Shown: positions 9,356-18,188 of the stretch, in pieces
Layout: every line of letters starts with the position of its first letter
How positions within the stretch are numbered: position 1 is the first letter of the stretch
Origin: DASUNQ01 sp044866775
GTDB taxonomy: Bacteria > Acidobacteriota > Thermoanaerobaculia > Multivoradales > UBA5704
Assembly (NCBI GenBank): GCA_044866775.1
Contig: JBIOUG010000145.1
Span: forward strand, 1-64,000
DNA length: 64,000 nt
Direction: 5' to 3'
Made by a program: the position numbers and the translations under genes
The notes under the pieces: model-generated
What the model was told of the DNA's origin: nothing
The model's input: the letters and a program-made list of their open reading frames with translations, nothing else
Databases searched by the model: none

Positions 9356-10804
9356 TCAGTACCCCCCGCCCGCCGCAGGCGCACCACCCGCGTTCGGCGG
9401 CCCCGCCGCCCCGCCGACTTCGCCTGCCGCCGCCAGCAGCTCGCGCACCACGCCGTCGAGCGCCACGCCGCGCGAGCCCTTGACCAGCAGCAGGTCGCCG
9501 GGCCGCAGCATCTCCGCCGCCGGCGCCGCGGCGGCCGCGGCGTTCGGGTACCAGACCGCCTCGGCTCCCGCCTCGGCGGCGCCGGCGGCGAGCTCGCGCG
9601 CCAGCGCGCCGACGCCCACGACCGGCGAGAAACCCAGCTCGGCCGCCCGGCGTCCGGCCTCGCGGTGGAACTCCGGCCCGCCCGGCCCGAGCTCCAGCAT
9701 GTCGCCGAGCACCGCCCAGCGCCGCGCCGCCGGCAGCAGGGCGGCGCTCTCGAGGGCGCGGGCGAGCGCCGCCGGGTTCGAGTTGTAGGAGTCGTCGATC
9801 AGCGTCACGCCGTCGGGCAGGCGGTGGACCACGCCGCGCATCGCCGCCGGGCGCACCGCCGCGACGGCGGCGGCGATCTCGGCCAAGTCGAGCCCGAGCG
9901 TCCAGGCGGCGGCCGCGGCGGCGAGGCAGTTCTCGACGTTGTAGAGGCCGTGCAGGGGGAGCAGCACGTCGGTGCTCTCGCCGTTCGCCTCGAGCCGGAA
10001 GCGGCTGCCGAGGCCGCCGGCGACCTCGGCGGGCTGGGCCTCGAGCGCGCGCACGTCGCCGGAGCGGCCGTACCACACCACCCGCCCGCCGGCCTCGGCG
10101 TGGCGGCGGCCGATGCGCGCCATCTCGGGATCGTCGGCGTTGGCCACCACCAGGCCGTTGGGCGCCAGCCCCTCGAGCAGCTCGGCCTTGGCCTCGGCGA
10201 TCTCGCGCAGGCTGCCGAAGAACTCGAGGTGGACCGGCCGCACGACGGTGAAGACGGCGACGTCCGGCCGCCCGAGGCGCGCCAGCCGCCCGAGCTCGCC
10301 GGGCGTCGACATCCCCATCTCGGCCACCATCCACTCGGTGTCGTCGGGGATGTTGAGCAGCGAGAGCGGGAAGCCGTAGAGGCTGTTCAGGTTCCCCGGC
10401 GTCCTGGCGACGCGGAAGCGGCTGGCGAGCATCGCCGCCAGCAGCTCCTTGGTGGTGGTCTTGCCCACCGAGCCGGTGATCCCGACGAGCCGCCGCGGCA
10501 CCCGCTCGCGCACCTCGCGCGTCAGCGCGTGCAGGGCGGCGAAGGTGTCGGCGACGGCGATGCGCGGCGCGCCGGCCGGCGCCGCCGCCTCGTCGTGCAC
10601 CACGACGGCCGCCGCGCCGCCCGCCAGCGCCTGCGGCACGAAGCGATGACCGTCGGTGCGCGCGCCGGCGAGGGCGAAGAAGAGGACGCCCGGGGCGACG
10701 GCGCGCGAGTCGATCGCGGCCCCCTCCCAGGCGGCCTCGTGCGGCGCGCCGGCGAGCGCCCCGTGCATCGCGGCGGCGGCCTCAGCCAGCGTGGCGCGGA
10801 CCAA
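9356..10804 (-). CDS. murF: UDP-MurNAc-tripeptide--D-Ala-D-Ala ligase MurF
   Basis: Adds D-Ala-D-Ala to the muropeptide, the last cytoplasmic peptide step. It has 482 residues. IDSRAVAPGVLFFAL is the N-terminal substrate domain, GSVGKTTTKE at 111-120 is the ATP loop, and DDSYNSNPAA with AVLGDMLELG identify MurF specifically. The start is TTG at 10804, an unusual codon supported by a strong GGAGGA five bases upstream. It overlaps the murE end by 23 bp. The C-terminal tail is rich in Ala, Gly and Pro and probably disordered. Confidence 0.95.
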   Translation of the reverse strand: MVRATLAEAAAAMHGALAGAPHEAAWEGAAIDSRAVAPGVLFFALAGARTDGHRFVPQALAGGAAAVVVHDEAAAPAGAPRIAVADTFAALHALTREVRERVPRRLVGITGSVGKTTTKELLAAMLASRFRVARTPGNLNSLYGFPLSLLNIPDDTEWMVAEMGMSTPGELGRLARLGRPDVAVFTVVRPVHLEFFGSLREIAEAKAELLEGLAPNGLVVANADDPEMARIGRRHAEAGGRVVWYGRSGDVRALEAQPAEVAGGLGSRFRLEANGESTDVLLPLHGLYNVENCLAAAAAAWTLGLDLAEIAAAVAAVRPAAMRGVVHRLPDGVTLIDDSYNSNPAALARALESAALLPAARRWAVLGDMLELGPGGPEFHREAGRRAAELGFSPVVGVGALARELAAGAAEAGAEAVWYPNAAAAAAPAAEMLRPGDLLLVKGSRGVALDGVVRELLAAAGEVGGAAGPPNAGGAPAAGGGY

Positions 10805-12260
10805 CGCGCTCCTCCAGGGCGCTCGCGAGCTCCCGCCGGTCGGAGAACGGGCGCTTGACGCCCGCCACCTCCTGCGTCTCCTCGTGCCCTTTGCCGGCCA
10901 CCAGCACGACGTCGCCGGGCGCGGCCGCCGCCACCGCGGCGCGGATCGCCGCGCGGCGGTCGGGGATCACCCGATAGGCGCGGTTGCCGCTCTCGGCGAG
11001 CCCCTCCTCGACGGCGGCCAGGATCGCCAGCGGGTCCTCGCCGCGCGGGTTGTCCGAGGTGGCGATCGGGACGTCGGCCAGCTCGCCCGCCACCCGCCCC
11101 ATGAGCGGGCGCTTGCCGGCGTCGCGCTCGCCGCCGCAGCCGAAGACCAGCACCACCCGCCCGCTCGCCAGCTCGCGTGCCGAGCCGAGCGCCGCCGCGA
11201 GCGCGGCGTCGGTGTGGGCGTAGTCGACGTAGGCGGCGAAGGGCTGGCCGCGGTCGACCGGCTCGAGCCGCCCGGGGACGGGCTCCTGGCGCGCCAGAGC
11301 GCTCTCGACCGCGTCGAGCGGCAGGCCGAGGGCGACCACCGCCGCCGCCGTGGCGAGCAGGTTCGAGAGGTTGAAGCGGCCGCGCAGCGGGCTCGCCAGC
11401 GCGAGCGTTCCGGCGGGCGTCGCCACCCGGCCGCGGATGCCCTGCGTGTCGAGCGCCACCTCCAGCGGGCGCACCTCCCCGTGCTCGCCGTAGGTGAGGG
11501 CGGCGGGCAGCTCGGCGGCGAGACGGCGGCCGTATGGGTCGTCGAGGTTCACCACCGCGCGCCCGGTCTCTTTCAAGAGCTCGAAGAGCCGGCGCTTGGC
11601 CGCGAAGTAGCGCTCCATCGTCACGTGATAGTCGAGGTGGTCGCGCGTCAGGTTGGTGAAGACCGCGACGTCGAGGCCCAGCTCGGCCACCCGTCCCTGC
11701 TCGAGGGCGTGCGAGGAGACCTCCATCGCCACCGCCGCGGCGCCGCGGTCGCGCATCCGGCGCAGGGTGCGGAAGAGGTCGGAGGCCTCGGGCGTCGTGC
11801 GCTCGCCGGGGAAGCTGTCGCCGCCGAGGCGGTAGCCCAGCGTGCCGATCAGGCCGGCGCGGCGCCCGGCGGCGTCGAGCACGGCGGCCAGGAGCACCGC
11901 CACGGTCGACTTGCCGTTGGTGCCGGTCACGCCGGCCATCACCAGCTCGCGGTCGGGATGGGCGTAGAGGCGCGCCGCGAGCGGTGCGAGCAGCGCCCGC
12001 GGCGCCTCGCCCGCGAGCCACGGCACCGAGACCGGCCGCGTCGGCCCCGGCGCGATCACCGCCACCGCCCCGCGCTCGACCGCCTGCCCGGCGAAGCTCC
12101 GCCCGTCGTGCCGCTCGCCTACCCAGGCGACGAAGAGGTCCCCCGCCTCGACCGCCCGCGAGTCGTGCGCGATGCCGGTGATCTCCACCTCCTCCCAGCC
12201 CCCGCCGGCAGGCGGCACCACCGGCAGATCACGGGTCAGCTCTCGCAACTGCACGTCCAT
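10782..12260 (-). CDS. murE: UDP-MurNAc-L-Ala-D-Glu--meso-DAP ligase MurE
   Basis: Adds the third residue to the stem peptide. It has 492 residues. The N-terminal domain has HDSRAVEAGDLFVA, GTNGKST is at 113-119, and the NLTRDHLDYHVTMERYFAAK region follows. The DNPR motif at 403-406 is the recognised signature for meso-diaminopimelate rather than lysine specificity, so the wall should be of the A1-gamma type. This matches the dapF gene at 37.3 kb. Start ATG 12260 lies 4 bp after ftsI; an in-frame upstream start at 12308 would run into ftsI and is rejected. Confidence 0.97.
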   Translation of the reverse strand: MDVQLRELTRDLPVVPPAGGGWEEVEITGIAHDSRAVEAGDLFVAWVGERHDGRSFAGQAVERGAVAVIAPGPTRPVSVPWLAGEAPRALLAPLAARLYAHPDRELVMAGVTGTNGKSTVAVLLAAVLDAAGRRAGLIGTLGYRLGGDSFPGERTTPEASDLFRTLRRMRDRGAAAVAMEVSSHALEQGRVAELGLDVAVFTNLTRDHLDYHVTMERYFAAKRRLFELLKETGRAVVNLDDPYGRRLAAELPAALTYGEHGEVRPLEVALDTQGIRGRVATPAGTLALASPLRGRFNLSNLLATAAAVVALGLPLDAVESALARQEPVPGRLEPVDRGQPFAAYVDYAHTDAALAAALGSARELASGRVVLVFGCGGERDAGKRPLMGRVAGELADVPIATSDNPRGEDPLAILAAVEEGLAESGNRAYRVIPDRRAAIRAAVAAAAPGDVVLVAGKGHEETQEVAGVKRPFSDRRELASALEERVGPRHAG

Positions 12261-12264
12261 ACCT

Positions 12265-14148
12265 CTAGAGCCGATTCCGCGGAGGACTCTCTGGCGGTTC
12301 GTCCACAAGAAGCTGCCGGGTCCCAGCCGCCACCGGATTCCCGAGCAGCACCGCCGTGGCGACGGACGGCGCTGCCGGCTCCCCCGTCACCGCTCCCGGC
12401 TGTCCCTCCCCCGCGCTCGGCGCCGGCAGCGCCGCCGTCATGGTGACGATCTCTCCCGGCCACAGCGGCGGCGGCGTGCGGTCGGGGCGCACCCCGAGAT
12501 AGAGCAGCACTTGCTGGGCGATGGCACCGAAGAGCGGCGCCGCCACCTGGCCGCCGTGGTACTCCCAGCCCTGCGGCTCGTCGACCGCCACGACGCCGAC
12601 CAGTACCGGCCGGCCGGCCGGCGCGAAGCCGACGAAGCTCGGCACGAAGCCGCGGCGCGAGTAGCCGCCGGCGACCGCCTTCTGCGCCGTGCCGGTCTTC
12701 CCCGCCACGCGGTAGCCCGGGACGGCGGCGCCCTTGCCGGTGCCCATCGTCACCACGCCCTCGAGCACCTCGCGCAGCGTCGCGGCGCTTCCCGGCGTGA
12801 GCGGCCGGCCGGCGACCGGCGGCTGCGGGTAGAGCAGCTCGCCGTCGCCGCCGGTCCCCTGGGCGGCGACGACGTGCGGCTTGAGCAGCGTGCCACCGTT
12901 CGCGACCGCGCCGACCGCGGCGGCGAGCTGGAGCGGCGTCACCGCGATCCCCTGGCCGAAGGCGGCGTAGGCCTTGGCCAGCGGCTGCCGCCGCCAGAGC
13001 GCCAGCGGGTGGAGGATGCCCGGGCTCTCGCCGGGCAGGTCGACGCCGGTCGGGCGGCCGAAGCCGAAGGCGGTGATGGTGGCGTGGAGCCGCTCGTCGC
13101 CGAGCAGGAGCGCGGTCTTGATCATGCCGACGTTGCTCGATTTGGCCATCACCTCGGCGAAAGTCAGGCGCCCGAACGCCTTGTGGTCGCGGATGCGGAT
13201 GCCGGCGAGAGTGATCCCGCCCATCTCGCACTCGAAAGGATCGCTCGGCACCACCAGGCCGGCGTCGAAGGCGGCGGCGGCGGTGATCACCTTGAAGGTG
13301 GACCCCGGCTCGTAAACGTCCATGATGGCGCGGTTGCGCCAGCGCGCCGGCGAGGCCGTCCCGAACTCGTTGGGATCGAAGCCCGGGTAGCTCGCCATCG
13401 CCAGCACGCCTCCGGTCGCCGGGTCGAGGATGACCGCCGTCCCCTTCGCGGCGTGGTGCTCCTCGACCGCCCGCGCCAGCTCGCGCTCGACGATGTGCTG
13501 GATCGTGGCGTCGAGGGTCAGGTGGAGGTCGCGGCCGGGTTGCGGCAGGCTGACGGCCAGGTCGGGCGCGATCACCGTGCCGCGCCGGGCGTCGCGCAGC
13601 ACCGTGCGCCGGCCGGCGCGGCCGGCCACCACCTCGTCGTAGACCAGCTCGACGCCGGCCAGGCCGCCGTCGTCGGTGCCGACGTAGCCGAGCACCTGCG
13701 CCGCCAGCTCGCGCATCGGGTAGTAGCGCTTGCTCTCCTGGAGGAAGTGGATGCCCGGGAGGTTGCGGCGGCGCAGCTCCTCGGCGACCGGCGGATCGAG
13801 CTTCCGCGCCACCCAGGCGAAGCGCTTCTCCGAGTCGAGCAGGCGGCGGAGCTTGCCGGCGTCGGCGCCGAGCACCTCCGCCAGCTCGCCCGCCAGCGCC
13901 GCCGGGTCGGCGACGTCGCGCGGCACGGCGAAGGCCGAGTCGACCTGCACCGACACCGCCAGCTCGCGGCCGCGAGCGTCGTAGATCGTGCCGCGCTCGG
14001 GGGTCAGCTCGACGACCGTCTGCTGCTGGCCGGCGGCGCGCTCGGCGTAGTGGGCGTAGCGCACCACCTGGAGGTAGTAGAGGCGCCCGGCGACGGCCGC
14101 GGTCCAGCCGAAGAGGAAGAGCGCGACGAAGACGAGGCGGCTCTTCAC
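12265..14148 (-). CDS. ftsI: Division-specific transpeptidase FtsI / PBP3 (class B PBP)
   Basis: Class B penicillin-binding protein that cross-links septal peptidoglycan together with FtsW. It has 627 residues. One N-terminal transmembrane anchor spans about 4-21. A PBP dimer-type domain follows, with the conserved ERGTIYDARGRELA at about 51-64. The catalytic motifs are STFK (Ser283), SSN at 337-339 and KTGT at 484-487. The C-terminal 90 residues are proline- and alanine-rich with only a vestige of a PASTA-like region. It overlaps ftsL by 4 bp (ATGA). Confidence 0.97.
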   Translation of the reverse strand: MKSRLVFVALFLFGWTAAVAGRLYYLQVVRYAHYAERAAGQQQTVVELTPERGTIYDARGRELAVSVQVDSAFAVPRDVADPAALAGELAEVLGADAGKLRRLLDSEKRFAWVARKLDPPVAEELRRRNLPGIHFLQESKRYYPMRELAAQVLGYVGTDDGGLAGVELVYDEVVAGRAGRRTVLRDARRGTVIAPDLAVSLPQPGRDLHLTLDATIQHIVERELARAVEEHHAAKGTAVILDPATGGVLAMASYPGFDPNEFGTASPARWRNRAIMDVYEPGSTFKVITAAAAFDAGLVVPSDPFECEMGGITLAGIRIRDHKAFGRLTFAEVMAKSSNVGMIKTALLLGDERLHATITAFGFGRPTGVDLPGESPGILHPLALWRRQPLAKAYAAFGQGIAVTPLQLAAAVGAVANGGTLLKPHVVAAQGTGGDGELLYPQPPVAGRPLTPGSAATLREVLEGVVTMGTGKGAAVPGYRVAGKTGTAQKAVAGGYSRRGFVPSFVGFAPAGRPVLVGVVAVDEPQGWEYHGGQVAAPLFGAIAQQVLLYLGVRPDRTPPPLWPGEIVTMTAALPAPSAGEGQPGAVTGEPAAPSVATAVLLGNPVAAGTRQLLVDEPPESPPRNRL

Positions 14149-14489
14149 CGCAGCTCCTCCCAGAACAGCACCTGCTGGATGCCGGGCGGCTGCATGCCCA
14201 GCTCGTCCACCGCCCGGCGCTCGATGCGCTGCGGGCTCGCGAGATAGGACGCCTCGAGCAGGAGCTGGCGCTCGAGGCGCTCCAGCTCCTCGCGCCGGCG
14301 CTCCAGCTCGTCGATCCGATAGCCGGCGCGGAGCTGCTCGGCGTGAATCCAGGTGTACGACAGGAGACCCCCTCCGAGGCAGCCCACGGCGAGCAAGACG
14401 GCTGCCAGCTCGCGCAGGCGGCGGCGGTCGCGCTCGCGCACGAGATAGCTGTTGGCGACCGGCCGCCGCACGGAGTACGGGGTCTTCAC
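14145..14489 (-). CDS. ftsL: Divisome protein FtsL
   Basis: Small bitopic protein of 114 residues that forms a coiled-coil complex with FtsB and FtsQ and activates FtsW-FtsI. A basic N-terminus precedes one transmembrane helix at about 28-47. A heptad-like coiled coil rich in Glu, Arg and Leu spans about 55-85, followed by RIERRAVDELGMQPP, the conserved FtsL/FtsB tail. The sequence is poorly conserved, so the call relies on topology, size and position between rsmH and ftsI. It lies 1 bp from rsmH. Confidence 0.85.
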   Translation of the reverse strand: MKTPYSVRRPVANSYLVRERDRRRLRELAAVLLAVGCLGGGLLSYTWIHAEQLRAGYRIDELERRREELERLERQLLLEASYLASPQRIERRAVDELGMQPPGIQQVLFWEELR

Positions 14490-14490
14490 G

Positions 14491-15420
14491 CTAGATCCTT
14501 CGCGCCGCCCGCAGCCGCGCCGATCTGGCGCGCGGGTTCAGCTCGACCTCGGCCTCGCTCGGCCGCACCGGCTTCTTGGTCAGCACCTCGATCGCCTGCG
14601 TCTCCGCGTGCGGGCGGCCGGTGATCTGGTCGATCTCGCCGCGCGCCAGGTCGCGCAGGGTGTTCTTGACGATGCGGTCCTCGAGGCTGTGGTAGGAGAT
14701 GACGACCAGGCGGCCGTCGCTGGCGAGCAGTCGCACCACCTGCTCGACGGCGCCGCGCAGGCCGGCGAGCTCGCGGTTGACCGCGATGCGCAGGGCCTGG
14801 AAGACGCGGGTGGCGGGATCGACCCGCCCCTCGCGGTCGCCGGGCCTCCGCCGCTTGACGCGGTCGATCAACGTCTTGAGCTGCCCGGTCGTCTCGAGCG
14901 GCGCCTCGGCGCGCGCCGCGACGATGGCGCGGGCGATGCGCCGCGCCTGCCGCTCCTCTCCGTACTCCCTCAGGATGTTCTCCAACTCGCCCTCCGAGCT
15001 GCTGGTGAGGAGGTCCGCCGCGGTCGGCCCGCGGCGGCCCATGCGCATGTCGAGCGGGGCGTCGAAGCGGAAGCTGAAGCCGCGCTCGGGGGTGTCGAGC
15101 TGCAGCGAGGAGACGCCGAGGTCGGCCAGGAAGCCGGCGATCGAGTCGATCCCCTCGCGGGCGAGAAGGTCCGCGAGCTGGTGGAAGTCGCCTTCGACCA
15201 GCCGCACGCGGTCGCCGAAGGGGCCGAGACGCGCGGCCGCGTGCGCCAGGGCGTCGGGGTCGCGGTCGATGCCGAGCAGGCGCGTCCCGGGATGTGCGGC
15301 GAGAAGGGCCTCGGCGTGGCCGCCGAGGCCGACCGTGCCGTCGACGAAGAGGCCGCCCCGCGCGGGCGCGAGGAGCTCCAGGGTCTCGGCGACCAGGACG
15401 GGAGTGTGCTGTCCATACAC
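14491..15420 (-). CDS. rsmH: 16S rRNA (cytosine-1402-N4)-methyltransferase RsmH
   Basis: SAM-dependent methyltransferase of 309 residues (also called MraW) modifying 16S rRNA C1402. Motifs include HTPVLVAETLELL at the N-terminus, the SAM loop FVDGTVGLGGHAEALL, GIDRDPDAL, and DLGVSSLQLD followed by RGFSFR.DAPLDMRM. VVISYHSLEDRIVKN is the strongly conserved C-terminal motif. The start appears to be GTG at 15420, 15 bp after mraZ, with only weak ribosome-binding sequence, consistent with translational coupling. Confidence 0.96.
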   Translation of the reverse strand: MYGQHTPVLVAETLELLAPARGGLFVDGTVGLGGHAEALLAAHPGTRLLGIDRDPDALAHAAARLGPFGDRVRLVEGDFHQLADLLAREGIDSIAGFLADLGVSSLQLDTPERGFSFRFDAPLDMRMGRRGPTAADLLTSSSEGELENILREYGEERQARRIARAIVAARAEAPLETTGQLKTLIDRVKRRRPGDREGRVDPATRVFQALRIAVNRELAGLRGAVEQVVRLLASDGRLVVISYHSLEDRIVKNTLRDLARGEIDQITGRPHAETQAIEVLTKKPVRPSEAEVELNPRARSARLRAARRI

Positions 15421-15435
15421 CGGCTCTGTCGTGTC

Positions 15436-15882
15436 CTAGATCCCGCGCTCCGTCAGCTCGCGCCGGTCCTCCTTGGTGAACGGCCGCTCCTCGAGCCGCC
15501 GCTCGAACCGCTCGCGGTTCCACACCACCAGGTGGTCGATGCGCGCGCTCACCACCACGTCGACGTCGGCGCTCATACCGGCGCTCTCGCGGAGGATCTG
15601 GGGAATCACCAGCCGCCCCTGCCCGTCCAGCCGCACCTGCTGGCCGAAGTAGCTGACCCGCTCGAGGTACTTCGTCCTGGCGTCATCGGTCGACGGCACC
15701 TTCGCGAGGCGCCCTTCGATCTCCTCCCACACCGGCAGCGGATAGAGGTAGGCCGAGTCGCCGTCGACCGAGGTGACGAAGAGGTCGGGCCCGTAGCGCT
15801 CCTCGATCACGCGGCGGAAGTCCGTCGGGATCTTCAGTCGTCCCTTGTCGTCCACCTTCGCCGGTGCACTCCCGCGGAACAT
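15436..15882 (-). CDS. mraZ: Transcriptional regulator MraZ
   Basis: AbrB-fold DNA-binding protein of 148 residues that autoregulates the dcw operon. Two internal repeats each carry the hallmark 'D.KGRL.IP' loop: DDKGRLKIPTDFR near residue 13 and DGQGRLVIPQILR near residue 90. ATG 15882 is chosen because GAGGAG lies 8 bases upstream; a GTG at 15891 would leave almost no spacing. It is the first gene of the operon, and its own binding sites lie immediately upstream. Confidence 0.96.
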   Translation of the reverse strand: MFRGSAPAKVDDKGRLKIPTDFRRVIEERYGPDLFVTSVDGDSAYLYPLPVWEEIEGRLAKVPSTDDARTKYLERVSYFGQQVRLDGQGRLVIPQILRESAGMSADVDVVVSARIDHLVVWNRERFERRLEERPFTKEDRRELTERGI

Positions 15883-15918
15883 CGGACACACTCCTCAGAG
15901 CCGAACTGCTGAGGCGGA

Positions 15919-15947
15919 ATCCTAGCAGTGGCAACCACTTTTGTCCA
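15919..15947 (-). promoter_or_regulatory. dcw operon promoter (sigma-70 type)
   Basis: Reading on the minus strand, TGGACA (15942-15947) and TAGGAT (15919-15924) are separated by exactly 17 bp, close to the TTGACA/TATAAT consensus. The mraZ ATG lies about 36 bp downstream. The -35 box overlaps one of the MraZ boxes, so MraZ binding would block polymerase. Confidence 0.7.
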
Positions 15948-15968
15948 TTTTTTTCCACTGAGTTCCAC
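15935..15968 (-). promoter_or_regulatory. MraZ operator: four TGG boxes at 10-bp spacing
   Basis: The triplet TGG (CCA on the plus strand at 15935, 15945, 15955 and 15965) recurs four times at exactly 10-bp intervals, mostly as GTGGA. In E. coli and other bacteria, MraZ binds direct TGGG-type repeats spaced by 5 bases ahead of its own gene. The arrangement here matches that design with one more copy. Confidence 0.75.
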
Positions 15969-15985
15969 CAGACCGGCGGATGCGA

Positions 15986-16012
15986 GCAAACGCCCGTGCG
16001 GCGGGCGTTTGC
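15986..16012. terminator. Perfect 11-bp hairpin between broken vWA gene and dcw promoter
   Basis: GCAAACGCCCG and its exact reverse complement flank a 5-base loop. There is no U-run on either side, so factor-independent termination is uncertain. The position after the decayed minus-strand gene and before the dcw promoter suits an insulator or terminator. Confidence 0.45.
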
Positions 16013-16026
16013 GGCGCGTGCGGCGC

Positions 16027-16923
16027 TTACGTTCTATTTACGCTGGCGAGCGGTAGTGCACGACGACCCAGCGGCGCTCGGTGTCGTCGCGGTAGGCGAA
16101 GCCGAAGTCGCGGCCGGAGCCCGCGACCAGCCGCGGCTCGGCGCACACGTGCCCTTCGCCGTGGCGCGCCGAGAAGACGCGCTCGCCGCTCGCGAGGTCG
16201 ACGACGGCGAGCGATGCGGGGCCGGGGCCGCGCGTCTCCAGCCGCTGCGCCAGGAGGAGGTAGCGGCCGCCGCCACCAAGCGCCATCGGCGTCGGGGTCG
16301 CCGGCGTCGAAGGTGAAGCCGTCCTCGGCCGTGCAGTCGCCGGTCAGGATGGCGTCGATGTTGATGCCGCGCGCCGCCGCCTGCGCCTGCACCGTGGGGC
16401 CGAGCCCGGGGTCGCGCGCCGAGGCGTCGGTGGCGAGGACGATGCGCCCGCCCGGGAGCTGGATGTCGGAGCGCCCGGTCGGGAAGGTGGTGATCGCCGA
16501 CAGCAGCGCCGAGTTCATCGCCTCGGGGCAGTCGCCGCCGCCCGAGGCGAAGAGCGCGTTGATCTGCGCGCGCAGCGCCTCGAGGTCGCAGGTCAGGCCG
16601 CGGTTGGTGACGTTGGCCTTGAAGGTGACGAGACCGAGCGTCGGCGCCTCGTCCAAGGCGAGGAGCTGGTTCAGGATCGTGTTGACCGACGCCTTCACCC
16701 GGGCGATGTCGTTGCCCATGCTGCCGGTGTCGTCGATGACGAACATCACCGTGCGCGCTTCTTCTTGAGCATCTTGATGAGCTGCTCGGCGGTGCCGCCG
16801 CCCACCTTGCTGCGGATGTCCTGCTCGACCGAGTCGAGGTAGGTTCCGGTCGCCGTCTTGGCCGCGCCCACGGCCGCCCCGTGCCGCGCACGGTTGGGCA
16901 CGCCGGCCGCGTCCTCGTCCTTG
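16027..16923 (-). pseudogene. Frameshifted von Willebrand factor A (Het-C/VWA7-like) gene
   Basis: Three reading frames must be joined to rebuild one protein. The 5' part (16920 to about 16757) encodes HGAAVGAAKTATGTYLDSVE and then stops. The frame carrying MFVIDDTGSMGNDIARVK, a classic vWA domain with a DxGxS-type MIDAS motif, continues to about 16290. A third frame from about 16286 to 16038 encodes a plausible C-terminus (RYLLLAQRLE through WVVVHYRSPA). There is no start codon after the preceding gene's stop. The N-terminal fragment resembles the end of Het-C-type regions that precede vWA domains, but that assignment is tentative. It is either a decaying gene or several sequencing errors. 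Confidence 0.7.
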
Positions 16924-16925
16924 TT

Positions 16926-18188
16926 TCAGTACGGTGGCTCGTCCTCGGGTGGCTGCGGCTCGATCGGCTTCGGCACCGGGAGCTGGCCGGGGTCGCCGGG
17001 GTCGAGGCCCTGCGTCGGCGAAGGCGCCGGCGCGACGGGCGCCTCGGCGGGCTCGGGGATCGCTTCCGCGGGCGTCTCGGAGACGGGCGCGGCCCCCCCT
17101 TCGATCACCTCTTCCGGCAGCCCCGTGCCGAGCAGGCGGCGGAAATCGGCGGCCTCGGCCGGCGGCTTGGCGACGACGTAGGACTGCTCCTGCAGCTCCT
17201 TCATGTACTTGGCGATCTCGACGCGGTAGACGCGGTCCTCCTCCTCGCGGCGCAGCGTCTCCTCCGCCTCGGCGAAGGTCTGCACGCGCGACGGCCGCAC
17301 CTCGAGGACGTGCACCACGTGCAGCCCGCCGCGGCTGGCGACCGGCTCGCTCACCTGCCCGGAGGTCAGCCGGAAGGCGGCAGTCTCGAGCTCCTTCGCC
17401 AGATCGCCGGGACCGACCCAGCCGATCTCGCTGATGCCGCTGGTCACGCCCTCGGCCGCGTACTTCGCCACCAGCTCCGACTGCGGCGCCCCCTTCGCCA
17501 GCTCCTCGCGCACCTCGGCGGCGATCCGCTGCCGCTCCTCGAGCGGGCGGCCGCTCGCCTCGAGCACCACGACCTCGCGCACGCGCCGCTGCTCGGGGAG
17601 CCGGAAGCGGTCCGGGTTGCGGCCGTAGACCCGGCGCAGGTCCTCCTCGTTGACCACCACCCGGTCCTGCACCTCGCGCTCCATGACCCCGCGCATGCGG
17701 AGGTTGCGCCCGATCTGCGCGCGGAGCTGCTCCTCGGTCATGCCCGACTCCGCGAGCGCCTGCTGAAATTGCTCGTCCGTCGTGATGCCGTTGCTCTCCT
17801 TCATGCGGTCGATCATCGCCTGCACGCGCTCGGCGGGGGCCTCGATCGAGAGCTGGTCGGCGCGCGACTGCAGGAGGACCTCCTCGAACAGCTCCTTGAA
17901 GACGTGCTCGGGGCCGTCCTCGAGGAGCCGCCGGCGCTCGTCCGGCGCCAGCTCGCGGCGCTGCGCCTCGGCGAACATCGTGTCGCGGCGCTGCTGGTAG
18001 TCGTAGAGGGTGGCGATGCGGTCGTTGATCCGCAGCACGATCCGGTTCAGCTCCTCGGCGCCGGCAGCCGGCGGCAGGGCCAGCGCGCCGGCGAGGCAGG
18101 CGAGGGTGACGGCCGTGGCGGCGAGGCGCCGCGGGCTACGGGGTGTCCGACGTCGTGGTGTCCGATGGTCCAGGTGGGTTTGCGGCAC
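16926..18188 (-). CDS. Periplasmic SurA/PpiC-type peptidyl-prolyl isomerase
   Basis: Secreted chaperone and isomerase of 420 residues, probably acting on outer-membrane proteins. A signal peptide (hydrophobic core about 22-40, ending PPAAGAEE) precedes a SurA-like N-terminal helical domain (LNRIVLRINDRIATLYD). A parvulin domain follows at about residues 200-310, with LPEQRRVREVVV and GWVGPGDLAKELETAAFRL. The tail from about 350 is rich in Pro and Glu and disordered. The GTG start at 18188 has AAGGGA upstream and overlaps the preceding gene by 53 bp, so the signal peptide is encoded inside its neighbour. Confidence 0.88.
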   Translation of the reverse strand: MPQTHLDHRTPRRRTPRSPRRLAATAVTLACLAGALALPPAAGAEELNRIVLRINDRIATLYDYQQRRDTMFAEAQRRELAPDERRRLLEDGPEHVFKELFEEVLLQSRADQLSIEAPAERVQAMIDRMKESNGITTDEQFQQALAESGMTEEQLRAQIGRNLRMRGVMEREVQDRVVVNEEDLRRVYGRNPDRFRLPEQRRVREVVVLEASGRPLEERQRIAAEVREELAKGAPQSELVAKYAAEGVTSGISEIGWVGPGDLAKELETAAFRLTSGQVSEPVASRGGLHVVHVLEVRPSRVQTFAEAEETLRREEEDRVYRVEIAKYMKELQEQSYVVAKPPAEAADFRRLLGTGLPEEVIEGGAAPVSETPAEAIPEPAEAPVAPAPSPTQGLDPGDPGQLPVPKPIEPQPPEDEPPY

